Positions 27,419 to 36,260 of a DNA stretch of 64,000 nucleotides are shown in pieces. Positions within the stretch are counted from its first letter, which is position 1; each line of letters begins with the position of its first letter. Under the pieces are notes generated by a model that was not told where the DNA came from, made no database searches, and saw nothing but the letters and a program-made list of their open reading frames with translations. The stretch is taken from contig QPIN01000054.1 in assembly GCA_003666385.1 (NCBI GenBank), forward strand, positions 1-64,000, in the 5' to 3' direction. The translations under genes were made by a program, and so were the position numbers. This DNA comes from Methylococcales symbiont of Hymedesmia sp. n. MRB-2018 (GTDB taxonomy: Bacteria; Pseudomonadota; Gammaproteobacteria; Methylococcales; Methylomonadaceae).

Positions 27419-30037
27419 TTATTCTGGTCTCAAATAACCTTTTAAGTTCTTTTCAAGAAAATCATCGACTGCATCACCAAAACTGGCCAGCCCTTTGAGT
27501 TCTAACTGTACAAAAACACCTTGATCGGTTTCATTATCAGAAGAATCATTATCTTCAGCAAACCTTCTCCAAAGAACACGAAATCGCCAACAACAACTTT
27601 CTTTTTCCAAACCAAGATAACTTTCAGTACTTAGGTTATTCTTTAAAGAATATTGCCATCGACCTACCCCAAACCAGTTATCATAAATTGGCCAACGCAT
27701 TGAGGCATCAGTCTGAATAATTGTTGCCACTCTATCAGGATTATCCCGTCTATAACGATAACCTAAATTAACAAGCTGACCAGGCTGGTTTCTGTAACGG
27801 AACTCTATTTGACCACGCTCAATATCGTTGATGTCAGGATTCCATTGTAGGCCCGAAGAAAATGAAAAATGGTCCGTTAATTGCCCACTTAACTCTGCAA
27901 CCACATTAGAGAAATTGTTTGTTTCTGTTGCATCGTTTTCTCTCAAAGTAACGACTCTATCTTTAAAATAAAAGATATTCCCCAAACTCAAGTTTAACCG
28001 CTCCTGCCCCGTCTCAGCATCAATCAATCGAGTTGTGAGTGCCATAGTTACTTGGTTTGCATCTTGCACCCTATCCGTCCCACTAAAACGGTTTTCTCTA
28101 AACAGACTACTGAAATTAAAATCATTTAATGCGGTATCAAAAATAGGAATATCCTCTTGATCATCCTCAGGAATATAGAGATAAAATAACCGGGGTTCAA
28201 TAGTATGTAAATACTTTGAATTGGCGAAATTAACGTCTTTCTCAAAAATTAAACCACCATCTACAGAGAAAATAGGTAAAGTACGTGAAATATCATCCGC
28301 TTTACCCTCTATCTGGTCTTCTAATATGTATTGCGTATGTTGCAATGAAATTTTTGGTTTTATAAAACCACTGGCCGTTTCTAGCGGTAATTCTATAGAG
28401 GGTTTTACGTTAAATCGTTGACCTTGCACACGTCCGTCTCGATAAAAATAAACATATTCATTATCCATCGCTAAATCAACCGGCCACTCATCAAAAGAAT
28501 GATTTAAATTTAAACTGACCTGCGGTAATTTTTGATAAGGTTTACTGTTATCCCTTACATCTTGATCTGTTGTTTGATACGTTTCTAAATGAGTACGAAA
28601 TGCAACTCCCTGTTGATTGTAATTGAATGTGGCTCGACTTTTAAGAAATCGATCCGTTGCAATACCCAAGGCATCATTCAGGTCATCAAAGTAATCAGAG
28701 TCTGACACATAATTGAGGTCAATATCACTACTTAAATTTTCTGTATACCGAGCCTTATCTTGAAAGTGCCCAGAATATCTTGGTTTGTCTTCTATCAAGT
28801 CATAAGGTAGATACTCTAAGCCTAATGAACCTTCATTCATTTTGGTCAAATAACGAAAGTCCCCACTAAGCATAGCACCCCGTTTAGACATATAACGCGG
28901 CCAAACGGTAAGATCATAGTTGGGCGCTATACTCCAGTAATATGGAATGACAGCATCAAAGCCATTGTCCTCGTCATTACCAAAAGAAGGGGCTAAAAGT
29001 CCTGTTATTCGACGATCATCCAAAGGAAGGGAAATGTACGGTGTATATAAAACAGGCACGCCTTTAAACTCAAGCCATGCATGTTTTGCTGAAGCCTTCC
29101 CCGTCTCTTTATTCATTTTTAATCGCTGTGCATGGACAACCCAGTCCTGATTACCTGGACGGCAACTGGTAAATGCTGCGTTGGTATATCGAGATAATAA
29201 TTTACTATCTTGATATACCACATCTGCACTACCTCGAAGAGGTGCAGAGGGTGAAATAAACATTGCTTTTCTTAAACGCGCCTCATCAGTCCTCAAGTTT
29301 AATAAAGCAGTATCGCTATAAAGAGAAAGTTCATGTTCACTATAATAAACATGTCCCTGAGCATCCATGGTTTCTGATACGGTGTCATAACTAGCCATAT
29401 CAGATAACACCTTTTGGTCTGCACGAATAATCTCAACATTGCCAAAAAAACTGGTAATTTCCTTATCAAACACTTCAGAATAGTCTGCGCTAACATCCAT
29501 CGGTGCGGTATCACGAAGATCTTTACCAAGAATATATTGCGACCCATCTTTTGAAGATACTAGACAACTTTGCCAAGGATCATATTTCAGCTGTGATTGC
29601 AGTGTTTTAAACACTTGCTCTTGGTTATAGTCAAATGCTGAAGCAAAAAAACTGTTATAAGCATCGGGGTCACTCACGACTCCGTCTTTTCCTTTAGGGT
29701 CTGCACCTATAAGCCTACAATTCGAGGTCCCATTTTCGTCATTAGCCTTGCAAGTCCAGTCTAGGCGTTTGGCAGTGGTGTCGGGTGGAGTCACATAAAC
29801 GGCTTGTTGCTTAGGTTTGGTTTTAGCGGGTTCAGGCGGAGCAAGAATTTTTACAGGGCGAGATTCTGGCTGGACAGACAAAACATCCCCGTTTTGTATT
29901 TCTGTAGCCTTGTTTTCTCCTCCAAAACAAGACCATTCCTGACCTTTTACTTTTTCACAATTCCAAACACCACTATTAGCAAGACCTAATCTGGAGTATA
30001 TAAAAAGAAAGATAAAAATCAATAATCGGCAATGCAC
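27419..30037 (-). CDS. lptD: LPS-assembly outer-membrane protein LptD
   Basis: It forms with LptE the outer-membrane translocon that inserts lipopolysaccharide. The product of 872 residues has a signal peptide (about 1-20, cleaving near GLANS), an OstA/LptD jellyroll region around ITSFFGNVEIIRADQKVLSD, and a long C-terminal barrel with motifs such as TPYISLPLDDRRITGLLAPS and a CCWRFRVLWRR pair of cysteines near the end. The other cysteines (WNCEKVKGQEWSCFGGE) are close to the N-terminus, consistent with inter-domain disulphides. It is transcribed away from amgK-murU, the usual gammaproteobacterial divergent pair. Confidence 0.95.
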   Translation of the reverse strand: MHCRLLIFIFLFIYSRLGLANSGVWNCEKVKGQEWSCFGGENKATEIQNGDVLSVQPESRPVKILAPPEPAKTKPKQQAVYVTPPDTTAKRLDWTCKANDENGTSNCRLIGADPKGKDGVVSDPDAYNSFFASAFDYNQEQVFKTLQSQLKYDPWQSCLVSSKDGSQYILGKDLRDTAPMDVSADYSEVFDKEITSFFGNVEIIRADQKVLSDMASYDTVSETMDAQGHVYYSEHELSLYSDTALLNLRTDEARLRKAMFISPSAPLRGSADVVYQDSKLLSRYTNAAFTSCRPGNQDWVVHAQRLKMNKETGKASAKHAWLEFKGVPVLYTPYISLPLDDRRITGLLAPSFGNDEDNGFDAVIPYYWSIAPNYDLTVWPRYMSKRGAMLSGDFRYLTKMNEGSLGLEYLPYDLIEDKPRYSGHFQDKARYTENLSSDIDLNYVSDSDYFDDLNDALGIATDRFLKSRATFNYNQQGVAFRTHLETYQTTDQDVRDNSKPYQKLPQVSLNLNHSFDEWPVDLAMDNEYVYFYRDGRVQGQRFNVKPSIELPLETASGFIKPKISLQHTQYILEDQIEGKADDISRTLPIFSVDGGLIFEKDVNFANSKYLHTIEPRLFYLYIPEDDQEDIPIFDTALNDFNFSSLFRENRFSGTDRVQDANQVTMALTTRLIDAETGQERLNLSLGNIFYFKDRVVTLRENDATETNNFSNVVAELSGQLTDHFSFSSGLQWNPDINDIERGQIEFRYRNQPGQLVNLGYRYRRDNPDRVATIIQTDASMRWPIYDNWFGVGRWQYSLKNNLSTESYLGLEKESCCWRFRVLWRRFAEDNDSSDNETDQGVFVQLELKGLASFGDAVDDFLEKNLKGYLRPE

Positions 30038-30239
30038 AGATGAGTGTCGCTAAGTTGGCTAGTTTTACGCAAATAATTGCGTGCATTCTACCTTAGTTTT
30101 AAAACGCCAACGCAATAAATTCACCTTAACCCCTTTATTAAAAGAAAAATGACAGGAATATCAAGCTTAGGCAACTCGCAACAAATAACCCACCTAGTCT
30201 TGTGGGTATTTTTATCCATCTTAGGCGTTACACCTTAAA
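30038..30239. other. lptD-amgK intergenic region, left part: decayed hairpin element
   Basis: Bases 30178-30239 (CAACAAATAACCCACCTAGT, hairpin with GTGGGT, then ATCCATCTTAGGCGTTAC) resemble the element at 56780-56830. Here the element is split by family A copy 3; its other arm (TTAAAGATGAATAAAAAATC) continues at 30382. Confidence 0.6.
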
Positions 30240-30381
30240 GAGACCTCAGCATAACTCTGGCGATGAGAAAAAAAGTGATAGAATTTTTCAGGTTTTAGTC
30301 AAAATACAAGTGTAATAGTGAGCTATTGCACGTTATTTTGGCTGACCTTTTTTATCCGTTCATGAGTTATGCTGAGTTCTC
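30240..30381. mobile_element. Family A palindromic element, copy 3, with perfect 5-bp target duplication
   Basis: The ends are GAGACCTCAGCATAACTC and GAGTTATGCTGAGTTCTC, 142 bp. It is flanked by TTAAA on both sides (30235-30239 and 30382-30386), a clean target-site duplication inside an older hairpin element. It lies in the lptD/amgK divergent promoter region. Confidence 0.9.
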
Positions 30382-30524
30382 TTAAAGATGAATAAAAAAT
30401 CCTGCGCAAGCGGGTAGTTTATTTATTACGCGTTACCTTACAAACAAATGTCACAAAAAAAGACAATACGCTGTAAAATTTATACCCTTTATTACGCTCT
30501 AATTTGCATCAGTGCATCAACTCA

Positions 30525-31526
30525 ATGACAGATATCCGCAAAAAATCAATAATCCATTGGTTAGAAAATACGCTTAATTTAGAAATCACGCATTTTGAAG
30601 TCGCCTCCAGTGATGCCAGCTTCAGACGATATTTCAGAGTCACCCATCAAAGCGGACAACATATTGTTATGGATGCCCCCCCTGAAAAAGAAAACATCGA
30701 ACCTTTTATTCGAATTGCAGCACTGTTTAAGCAACAAGGAATTCACGTTCCAGAAATCGTGCATCAAGATTTAGCACACGGTTTTTTATTATTAGAGGAT
30801 TTTGGTTGCCACTGTCTTTTAGATATGCTTACTAACAATAATGCCCTAAAACTATACAAAAGCACATTTGATTGCTTACACCAACTGCAAAGCCGTATAG
30901 ATATTAACAGTTGTCAGCTACCTTATTATAACGAAGCACTGTTTGCTAAAGAACTTTCAATTTTTTACCTGTGGTTTTTAAATAAAACGCTTAACTTAAC
31001 AATACCTGATCCTATAAAATCAACTCTCGACCAGGTTTTAATTAGCTCCGCACTGGAACAACCTCAGGTCTGTGTACATAGAGATTTTCATTGTAGAAAC
31101 TTGATGGTTTTAAAACAAAACTCCCTAGGCGTTATTGATTTTCAAGACGCTGTCATTGGTCCTGTCACTTATGATCTTGTTTCCTTACTCCGTGACTGTT
31201 ATATCGCATGGCCGACTGACCAGGTTGAGCAATGGATGACATTGTATTTTCAACGTCTAACTGATTCAGGACTCATTACTACCTCCTTGCAAACATTCAC
31301 ACGCTGGTTTGATTTAATGGGCTTACAAAGACATCTTAAAGCGGTCGGAATTTTCTCGCGTTTACATTTCCGCGATCAGAAATCCAGCTATTTGCAGGAT
31401 ATACCGCGTACGCTTGACTATGTTAGTCAAGTTTGTAAAAAATACCCTGGGCTTGAATCATTTAACCATTACTTAAAGCAGAATATTATTCCTGCTTACG
31501 CATCTACTCTACCTACAAAACCATGA
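30525..31526 (+). CDS. amgK: N-acetylmuramate/N-acetylglucosamine anomeric kinase
   Basis: It phosphorylates the anomeric carbon of recovered MurNAc (and GlcNAc) in the shortcut peptidoglycan recycling pathway. From the ATG at 30525 the product is 333 residues of the aminoglycoside phosphotransferase fold. There is SSDASFRRYFRVTHQSGQHIVMD near the N-terminus, LLLEDFGCHCLLDML, the catalytic loop VCVHRDFHCRNLMVL (about 185-199) and the metal site GVIDFQDAVIGPVTYDLVSLL. It overlaps murU by four bases, and that partner is the reason for choosing AmgK over other kinases of this fold. Confidence 0.93.
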   Translation: MTDIRKKSIIHWLENTLNLEITHFEVASSDASFRRYFRVTHQSGQHIVMDAPPEKENIEPFIRIAALFKQQGIHVPEIVHQDLAHGFLLLEDFGCHCLLDMLTNNNALKLYKSTFDCLHQLQSRIDINSCQLPYYNEALFAKELSIFYLWFLNKTLNLTIPDPIKSTLDQVLISSALEQPQVCVHRDFHCRNLMVLKQNSLGVIDFQDAVIGPVTYDLVSLLRDCYIAWPTDQVEQWMTLYFQRLTDSGLITTSLQTFTRWFDLMGLQRHLKAVGIFSRLHFRDQKSSYLQDIPRTLDYVSQVCKKYPGLESFNHYLKQNIIPAYASTLPTKP

Positions 31527-32203
31527 AAGCAATGATTCTAGCCGCAGGACGTGGCAAAAGAATGCGCCCTTTAACCGATACCATGCCTAAACCTCTTTTA
31601 TTGGCAGCAGGTAAGCCCATTATTCAATATACTATTGAACAACTCGTTGATGCGGGTTTTAATGACATCGTGATCAATATTGCCCACCTTGGCAAACAGC
31701 TTAAACAAGTGCTAGCGGATGGCAAACAATTTAATGCGTCTATCGCTTATTCTGATGAAGGCAATATGGCACTAGAAACGGCAGGCGGTATTATTAATGC
31801 TTTACCTTTATTGGGGTCAGATCCTTTTCTGCTAGTTAATGGTGATATCGCCAATGACTTCCCCTTCCACACCTTGCTTAATAAAAAAATTAATCGTGCT
31901 CATTTAGTGTTAATTGCTAATCCTAGGCATCATCCAGAAGGTGATTTTCATTTAGCAGATAATCACATACTCGCCGCACAAGGACAGCCGACATTAACTT
32001 ATAGTGGCATAGGACTTTATCATCCAGATCTATTTAAAAACATTCCACCAGGAATAAAAAAACTAGCCCCTTTATTGCGACAAGCGATGGCAGAGAACCA
32101 AGTCTCTGGTGAAAAGTTTGACGGCTTCTGGATGGATATTGGCACACCAGAGCGCTTAAAAGAACTAGATATACTTCTTTCCACCACGGATGCGGAAGTA
32201 TAA
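31523..32203 (+). CDS. murU: N-acetylmuramate alpha-1-phosphate uridylyltransferase
   Basis: It converts MurNAc-1-phosphate and UTP to UDP-MurNAc, completing recycling and bypassing de novo synthesis. The product of 226 residues begins MKAMILAAGRGKRMRPLTDT with PKPLLLAAGKPIIQY, the nucleotidyltransferase signature. Further on are VINIAHLGKQLKQVL, SDEGNMALETAGGI, PFLLVNGDIANDF and FDGFWMDIGTPERLKEL. It is coupled to amgK by ATGA overlap. Confidence 0.95.
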   Translation: MKAMILAAGRGKRMRPLTDTMPKPLLLAAGKPIIQYTIEQLVDAGFNDIVINIAHLGKQLKQVLADGKQFNASIAYSDEGNMALETAGGIINALPLLGSDPFLLVNGDIANDFPFHTLLNKKINRAHLVLIANPRHHPEGDFHLADNHILAAQGQPTLTYSGIGLYHPDLFKNIPPGIKKLAPLLRQAMAENQVSGEKFDGFWMDIGTPERLKELDILLSTTDAEV

Positions 32204-32225
32204 ATATCAACAAAAATAGAACGCT

Positions 32226-33281
32226 TTATTTTGAAAATCGAATATATTTTCTTAAAGGAGAGCCCGCCTGCCAGGTAAAAGCTTCTGTGTAATAATGCAT
32301 TAATGACAAGTATCCTATGATACCTAAAGTGACGGTCTTACGAATTTCACTATCAAAGAAAAAACGGGTAATCATGTTAACCCACTCATCGCCATAAGCC
32401 TGCAAAACAAACGCTAGAGCAAAAGAAAACAAAGGTAACACGATAAATACATGCAAACGACAATGTTTCGCATATTTAAAAAGTGCATTTTGTGGATTTA
32501 AATGATGCTTATTGTAATCATGAGTTACATAAAAAACATAAGCCGTTGCATCGTGAACAAGACGTGGGATAAGAATAGCCAAAAAATAATACTGCTGGGT
32601 ATACATATAAAAACTACTGACTATTAACAAAGTATTTGACCACATAAAACATTTGCCAAAAGTAGTTTGTATATGCCGTTGACATAAAATACTACTTAAT
32701 ATCAAACCTGCAACCAAAACAAAGGCAATCATTTTTACCCATTCTGTTTCCTGAACACCCAGACTATTTTTTAAAAAAACACCAATATAGATAAAAATAC
32801 CAGCACTGACACTCATCCATAATAACCAGCAAAAAGCCCAATCTGGCAATCTGCAAACGCCTTTGGCAATACCATGTTGTTGTTTAAACACATGATACAC
32901 AGTCCAGCAGGCTGCAGTAACGTATAACACCATATAAGGTATAAACAAGCTGCCTATTCCAAACAGCAGTGTAATTAAAGATGTCATTACTAACAATTTC
33001 ACCTTATAAAACTGAAAATATTCCTTGTTACTGGTTAGCATAATGGCACTGGCAATAATATGTGGCGTACCAAATAGAATTTGAAATATAATAAAATGTT
33101 CTGGACGACTGGGTAGAATTGATTTCAAATAATTGCCCCAATAATATTGATCAATAATATAAACCACTATACTCAACGGAATAATCAGATACAGCCCCAG
33201 CAACACTTTAAATGAGACAGCTAGTTTATTGTCAAGCAGAGGTTCTTGAACAGGCTGAAGAAATGGATTAGATGCACTCAT
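32226..33281 (-). CDS. Multi-pass membrane protein with conserved-looking histidines, unknown
   Basis: The product of 351 residues has about eight to nine hydrophobic helices. Several helices carry histidine-containing motifs: FGTPHIIASAIML (about 70-82), TVYHVFKQQHGIAKG, LVHDATAYVFYVTHDYNKHH and LMHYYTEAFTWQ. This spacing recalls membrane proteins that bind metal or haem through histidines (for example the Brp/Blh dioxygenase group), but I do not recognise the family with confidence. It converges on murU with 22 bases between the stops and does not share an operon with a neighbour. Confidence 0.55.
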   Translation of the reverse strand: MSASNPFLQPVQEPLLDNKLAVSFKVLLGLYLIIPLSIVVYIIDQYYWGNYLKSILPSRPEHFIIFQILFGTPHIIASAIMLTSNKEYFQFYKVKLLVMTSLITLLFGIGSLFIPYMVLYVTAACWTVYHVFKQQHGIAKGVCRLPDWAFCWLLWMSVSAGIFIYIGVFLKNSLGVQETEWVKMIAFVLVAGLILSSILCQRHIQTTFGKCFMWSNTLLIVSSFYMYTQQYYFLAILIPRLVHDATAYVFYVTHDYNKHHLNPQNALFKYAKHCRLHVFIVLPLFSFALAFVLQAYGDEWVNMITRFFFDSEIRKTVTLGIIGYLSLMHYYTEAFTWQAGSPLRKYIRFSK

Positions 33282-33679
33282 AAAATTCTTATTTTTTTAT
33301 TTTAAGGTTTAATCTTAGATAAACTCAGCAATGACTTTTCAGCCGTACTCACATTTACAACAAGACAGTATAGGACCAAGTCTATTTAATTTATCTCGCC
33401 TACTACACAAGCATAATTAATGTACCATTTTTACGGGTCTTTTTTACCATCTTCTGCGTTACATAATTTGTTGCCTAGCTTGCTATGCGCTAATTTATGC
33501 ACCTTCAATATGAAAAAAAATCCTAGGTAAAAATGCGTTAAATTAATTATACTTAGCACTTACTTGGTAATGATAGCCAATACCCTTGGTTTATATTGGC
33601 TTCTCAAAAGCCAGATATTAGTAAAATATATCAACAAACTTAACCCTATAATAAAAACTCGCATAAGCTCTCCATAAAC
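33282..33679. other. Gap with a conserved-loop hairpin element
   Basis: It holds the divergent promoters of the membrane-protein gene and nagZ. Bases about 33434-33550 form a palindromic element: outer arms around CATCTTCTGCG and CACCTTCAATATG, inner arms ACATAATTTGTTGC and GCTAATTTATGC, loop CTAGCTTGCTATGC. The flank AAATGCGTTAAATTAATT recurs at 56905-56922 as AAATAAGTTAAATTAATT. Confidence 0.65.
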
Positions 33680-34690
33680 ATGACAAAACTACCTATTGGC
33701 CCGGTAATGATAGACTTGGAGGGTCTAACACTCACAACTTTAGAACAAGAAAAAATCAATCACCCAAACACAGGTGCGGTTATTTTATTCTCACGCAATT
33801 ATAACGCTCCAGAACAAATCACCCAACTTATCCAACAAATTCGTAGCACTCGAAACGGTGATATTCTAATTGCCGTTGACCAAGAAGGCGGTAGAGTTCA
33901 GCGATTTCAAACTGGTTTTTCCAAATTACCTGCTGCTGCAACTTATGCCCAGCAACCAGAACTGACAGAAATAGCAGGTTGGTTAATGGCGGCTGAGCTA
34001 TTAGCAGTAGGTATAGATTTTAGCTTTGCCCCAGTACTCGATATAGATTGTGGTATTAGCAAGATCATAGGAGACAGGTCTTTCTCTACAAATCAGCAGC
34101 TTGCCGCACAATTAGCCAGCCAATTTAGAGCTGGAATGTGTTCTGCTGGCATGGCTGCAACAGGCAAACATTTCCCTGGTCATGGTGCTGTTGCCGTGGA
34201 TTCACATTTAGCATTACCTGTTGATAACCGTGATTTACAAACTATCTTTGAAAAAGACCTGCTCCCTTTTAAACAATTAATCAATGAAGGTCTGGAAGCC
34301 ATTATGCCAGCTCATGTGGTTTATCCACAAATAGACTCTCTACCTGCTGGCTTTTCAACACGATGGATCAAAGAAATTTTACGCGACCAATTAAATTTTG
34401 ATGGCACCATCTTTAGCGATGACTTGAGCATGGAAGGTGCGGTATCAATGGGCAACTTTAACCAACGTGCGGAATTAGCCCTACAAGCAGGTTGTGATAT
34501 GGTTTTAGTGTGTAATAATCCCACAGTAGCTGAACAAGTTTTAACCCATATCCCTATTACTCAAAATAGCAAAAGAGAGCAAAGACTAAAAGCCATGAAA
34601 GGCAAATTTCAACTCTCTCGCGCTCAGCTATTGCAATGTAGTCAATGGCAACAAGCCTCAGACCAAATTAAACAATTCGTTCATGCTTAA
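33680..34690 (+). CDS. nagZ: Beta-N-acetylhexosaminidase
   Basis: It removes GlcNAc from GlcNAc-anhydroMurNAc muropeptides in the cytosol. The product of 336 residues is the usual length for a GH3 NagZ. Landmarks are GAVILFSRNYNAPEQI (about 33-48), IAVDQEGGRVQRF, SFAPVLDI, DRSFSTN, the catalytic KHFPGHGAVAVDSHLALP loop with its Asp-His pair, and the nucleophile in FSDDLSMEGA. It overlaps hpt by eight bases. With ampD, amgK and murU it completes much of the muropeptide recycling route in this window. Confidence 0.95.
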   Translation: MTKLPIGPVMIDLEGLTLTTLEQEKINHPNTGAVILFSRNYNAPEQITQLIQQIRSTRNGDILIAVDQEGGRVQRFQTGFSKLPAAATYAQQPELTEIAGWLMAAELLAVGIDFSFAPVLDIDCGISKIIGDRSFSTNQQLAAQLASQFRAGMCSAGMAATGKHFPGHGAVAVDSHLALPVDNRDLQTIFEKDLLPFKQLINEGLEAIMPAHVVYPQIDSLPAGFSTRWIKEILRDQLNFDGTIFSDDLSMEGAVSMGNFNQRAELALQAGCDMVLVCNNPTVAEQVLTHIPITQNSKREQRLKAMKGKFQLSRAQLLQCSQWQQASDQIKQFVHA

Positions 34691-35222
34691 AGAAATAAAA
34701 CAAATAGAAGCTTCTGCTGATTTGCTTCATCCAGAAAGTGAAGTTGAAAACGCTATTGACAACATGGCAGCTCAAATCAATATCAGCTTGAAAGACAAAA
34801 ACCCTATCATTCTTTGCGTAATGAATGGCGGCATCGTTGTTTCGGGTAAACTGTTAACACGTTTAACCATACCCTGTACTGTTGATACAATTAACGCCAG
34901 TCGATATTGCAACAAAACATCAGGTGGACAAATCAAATGGATTCAAAAACCACAATCAAACCTGAAAGATAGAACGGTACTCATTATTGATGATATTCTT
35001 GATGAAGGGTTTACACTACAAGCTATTATCCAGTATTGTCAGCAACAATACGCAAAGGCCACTTATTCTGCCGTTTTAGTGGATAAAATTTTAAACCATA
35101 AAAAACCGATTATGGCTGATTTTATAGGGCTTGAGGTTGAAAACCGCTATTTGTTTGGTTACGGTATGGACTATAAAGGCTATTTAAGAAATGCGCCTGG
35201 TATTTTTGCCTGCTCTCAATAA
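34683..35222 (+). CDS. hpt: Hypoxanthine-guanine phosphoribosyltransferase
   Basis: It salvages hypoxanthine or guanine with PRPP to IMP or GMP. The product of 179 residues is a type I phosphoribosyltransferase with ILCVMNGGIVVSGKLLTRL (about 42-60), the PRPP loop VLIIDDILDEGFTLQAI (about 99-115) and a C-terminal YLFGYGMDYKGYLRN base-binding segment. It lies between nagZ and the thioinosine phosphorylase; hypoxanthine released by the latter is its natural substrate, which explains the gene pairing. Confidence 0.9.
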   Translation: MLKEIKQIEASADLLHPESEVENAIDNMAAQINISLKDKNPIILCVMNGGIVVSGKLLTRLTIPCTVDTINASRYCNKTSGGQIKWIQKPQSNLKDRTVLIIDDILDEGFTLQAIIQYCQQQYAKATYSAVLVDKILNHKKPIMADFIGLEVENRYLFGYGMDYKGYLRNAPGIFACSQ

Positions 35223-35236
35223 AGCTTACTTTTCCC

Positions 35237-36004
35237 ATGTCAAAACTTGCAATCATTGGTGGTACCGGGGTCAACAAAATTGATGATTTAGAAGTCACAT
35301 CTACCCAAACCATAGAAACACCCTACGGACAGCCATCTGCTGATTTTGTATTTGCAAAGATTGATGACAAAGAAATCATCTTTCTTGCACGTCATGGTTC
35401 TCCCCACTCTATCCCACCGCATAAAATTAATTACCGCGCTAATATTTGGGGCTTAAAAGAGTATGGTGTCACTGAAATTATTGCAATAACCGCTGTGGGT
35501 GGAATTACACCTTCAATGTCGCCCGCTCATATTGCTCTACCTGACCAAATCATTGATTATAGTTACCATCGTGAACACACTTTTTTTGCAGAGAACCTGA
35601 GCCAAGTTACCCATATTGATTTTACCCATCCTTATAATGAGCAACTTCGCACTCGCCTTATACAAACTGCCGAACAAGCGAATATAACTATCAGTCATAA
35701 AGGCACTTATGGATGCACCCAAGGCCCTAGACTTGAATCGTCGGCAGAAATTATAAGAATGCAGCGAGATGGTTGTGATTTAGTAGGCATGACAGGCATG
35801 CCTGAAGCTGCTTTAGCGAAAGAACTAGCACTTCATTATGCCTCCATTGCTGTCGTTGCTAACTGGGCGGCAGGAAAATCAGAAAATGAAATCACTATGG
35901 ATGAAATAGAACATCATGTAAAACAGGGAATGCTTCAGGTATTAAAGATATTGAACGGCTATATTAATCGGTTTTATTTACCTCGTAGCAATGGCCAATA
36001 CTGA
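35237..36004 (+). CDS. mtnP: S-methyl-5'-thioinosine phosphorylase
   Basis: It cleaves methylthioinosine (from deaminated methylthioadenosine) to hypoxanthine and methylthioribose-1-phosphate. The product of 255 residues has the MTA phosphorylase family motifs IIGGTGVNKI, ARHGSPHSIPPHKINYRANI, AITAVGGI, GCTQGPRLESSAEI and VGMTGMPEAALAKEL. The segment AVVANWAAGKSE has Asn at the base-specificity position where adenosine enzymes have Asp, as in the Pseudomonas thioinosine enzyme; this and the adjacent hpt favour methylthioinosine. It starts 14 bases after hpt. Confidence 0.85.
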   Translation: MSKLAIIGGTGVNKIDDLEVTSTQTIETPYGQPSADFVFAKIDDKEIIFLARHGSPHSIPPHKINYRANIWGLKEYGVTEIIAITAVGGITPSMSPAHIALPDQIIDYSYHREHTFFAENLSQVTHIDFTHPYNEQLRTRLIQTAEQANITISHKGTYGCTQGPRLESSAEIIRMQRDGCDLVGMTGMPEAALAKELALHYASIAVVANWAAGKSENEITMDEIEHHVKQGMLQVLKILNGYINRFYLPRSNGQY

Positions 36005-36154
36005 CAGTTCAGTCAGGCGGTGGAGTTGTGTGGGCGACAAGGAATAATGGATATTAGACCTGCAACAAAAGATGAAATCAGTCATCAACATATACATCGG
36101 GAAGGCTGTAATCATTAATTTTTTTGCTTAGGCATGAGTACTTGGCGAATTCAA

Positions 36155-36199
36155 CCCATAAGTGCAACACTTTCATTTAAAAATTATGAGTCTATGCCA
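36155..36199. repeat. IS-end-like fragment, second copy
   Basis: It begins CCCATAAGTGCAACACTTTC and is nearly identical to 1578-1619. Its last part (GTCTATGCCAAAT) also matches the ends of the 61-bp element at 42631. No transposase is near, so it is a solo remnant. Confidence 0.6.
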
Positions 36200-36260
36200 A
36201 ATAATTTGTATGCATTCGGCATAACACAACAGCAGAGCAAACTTTAAAGTAAAAAATTTC

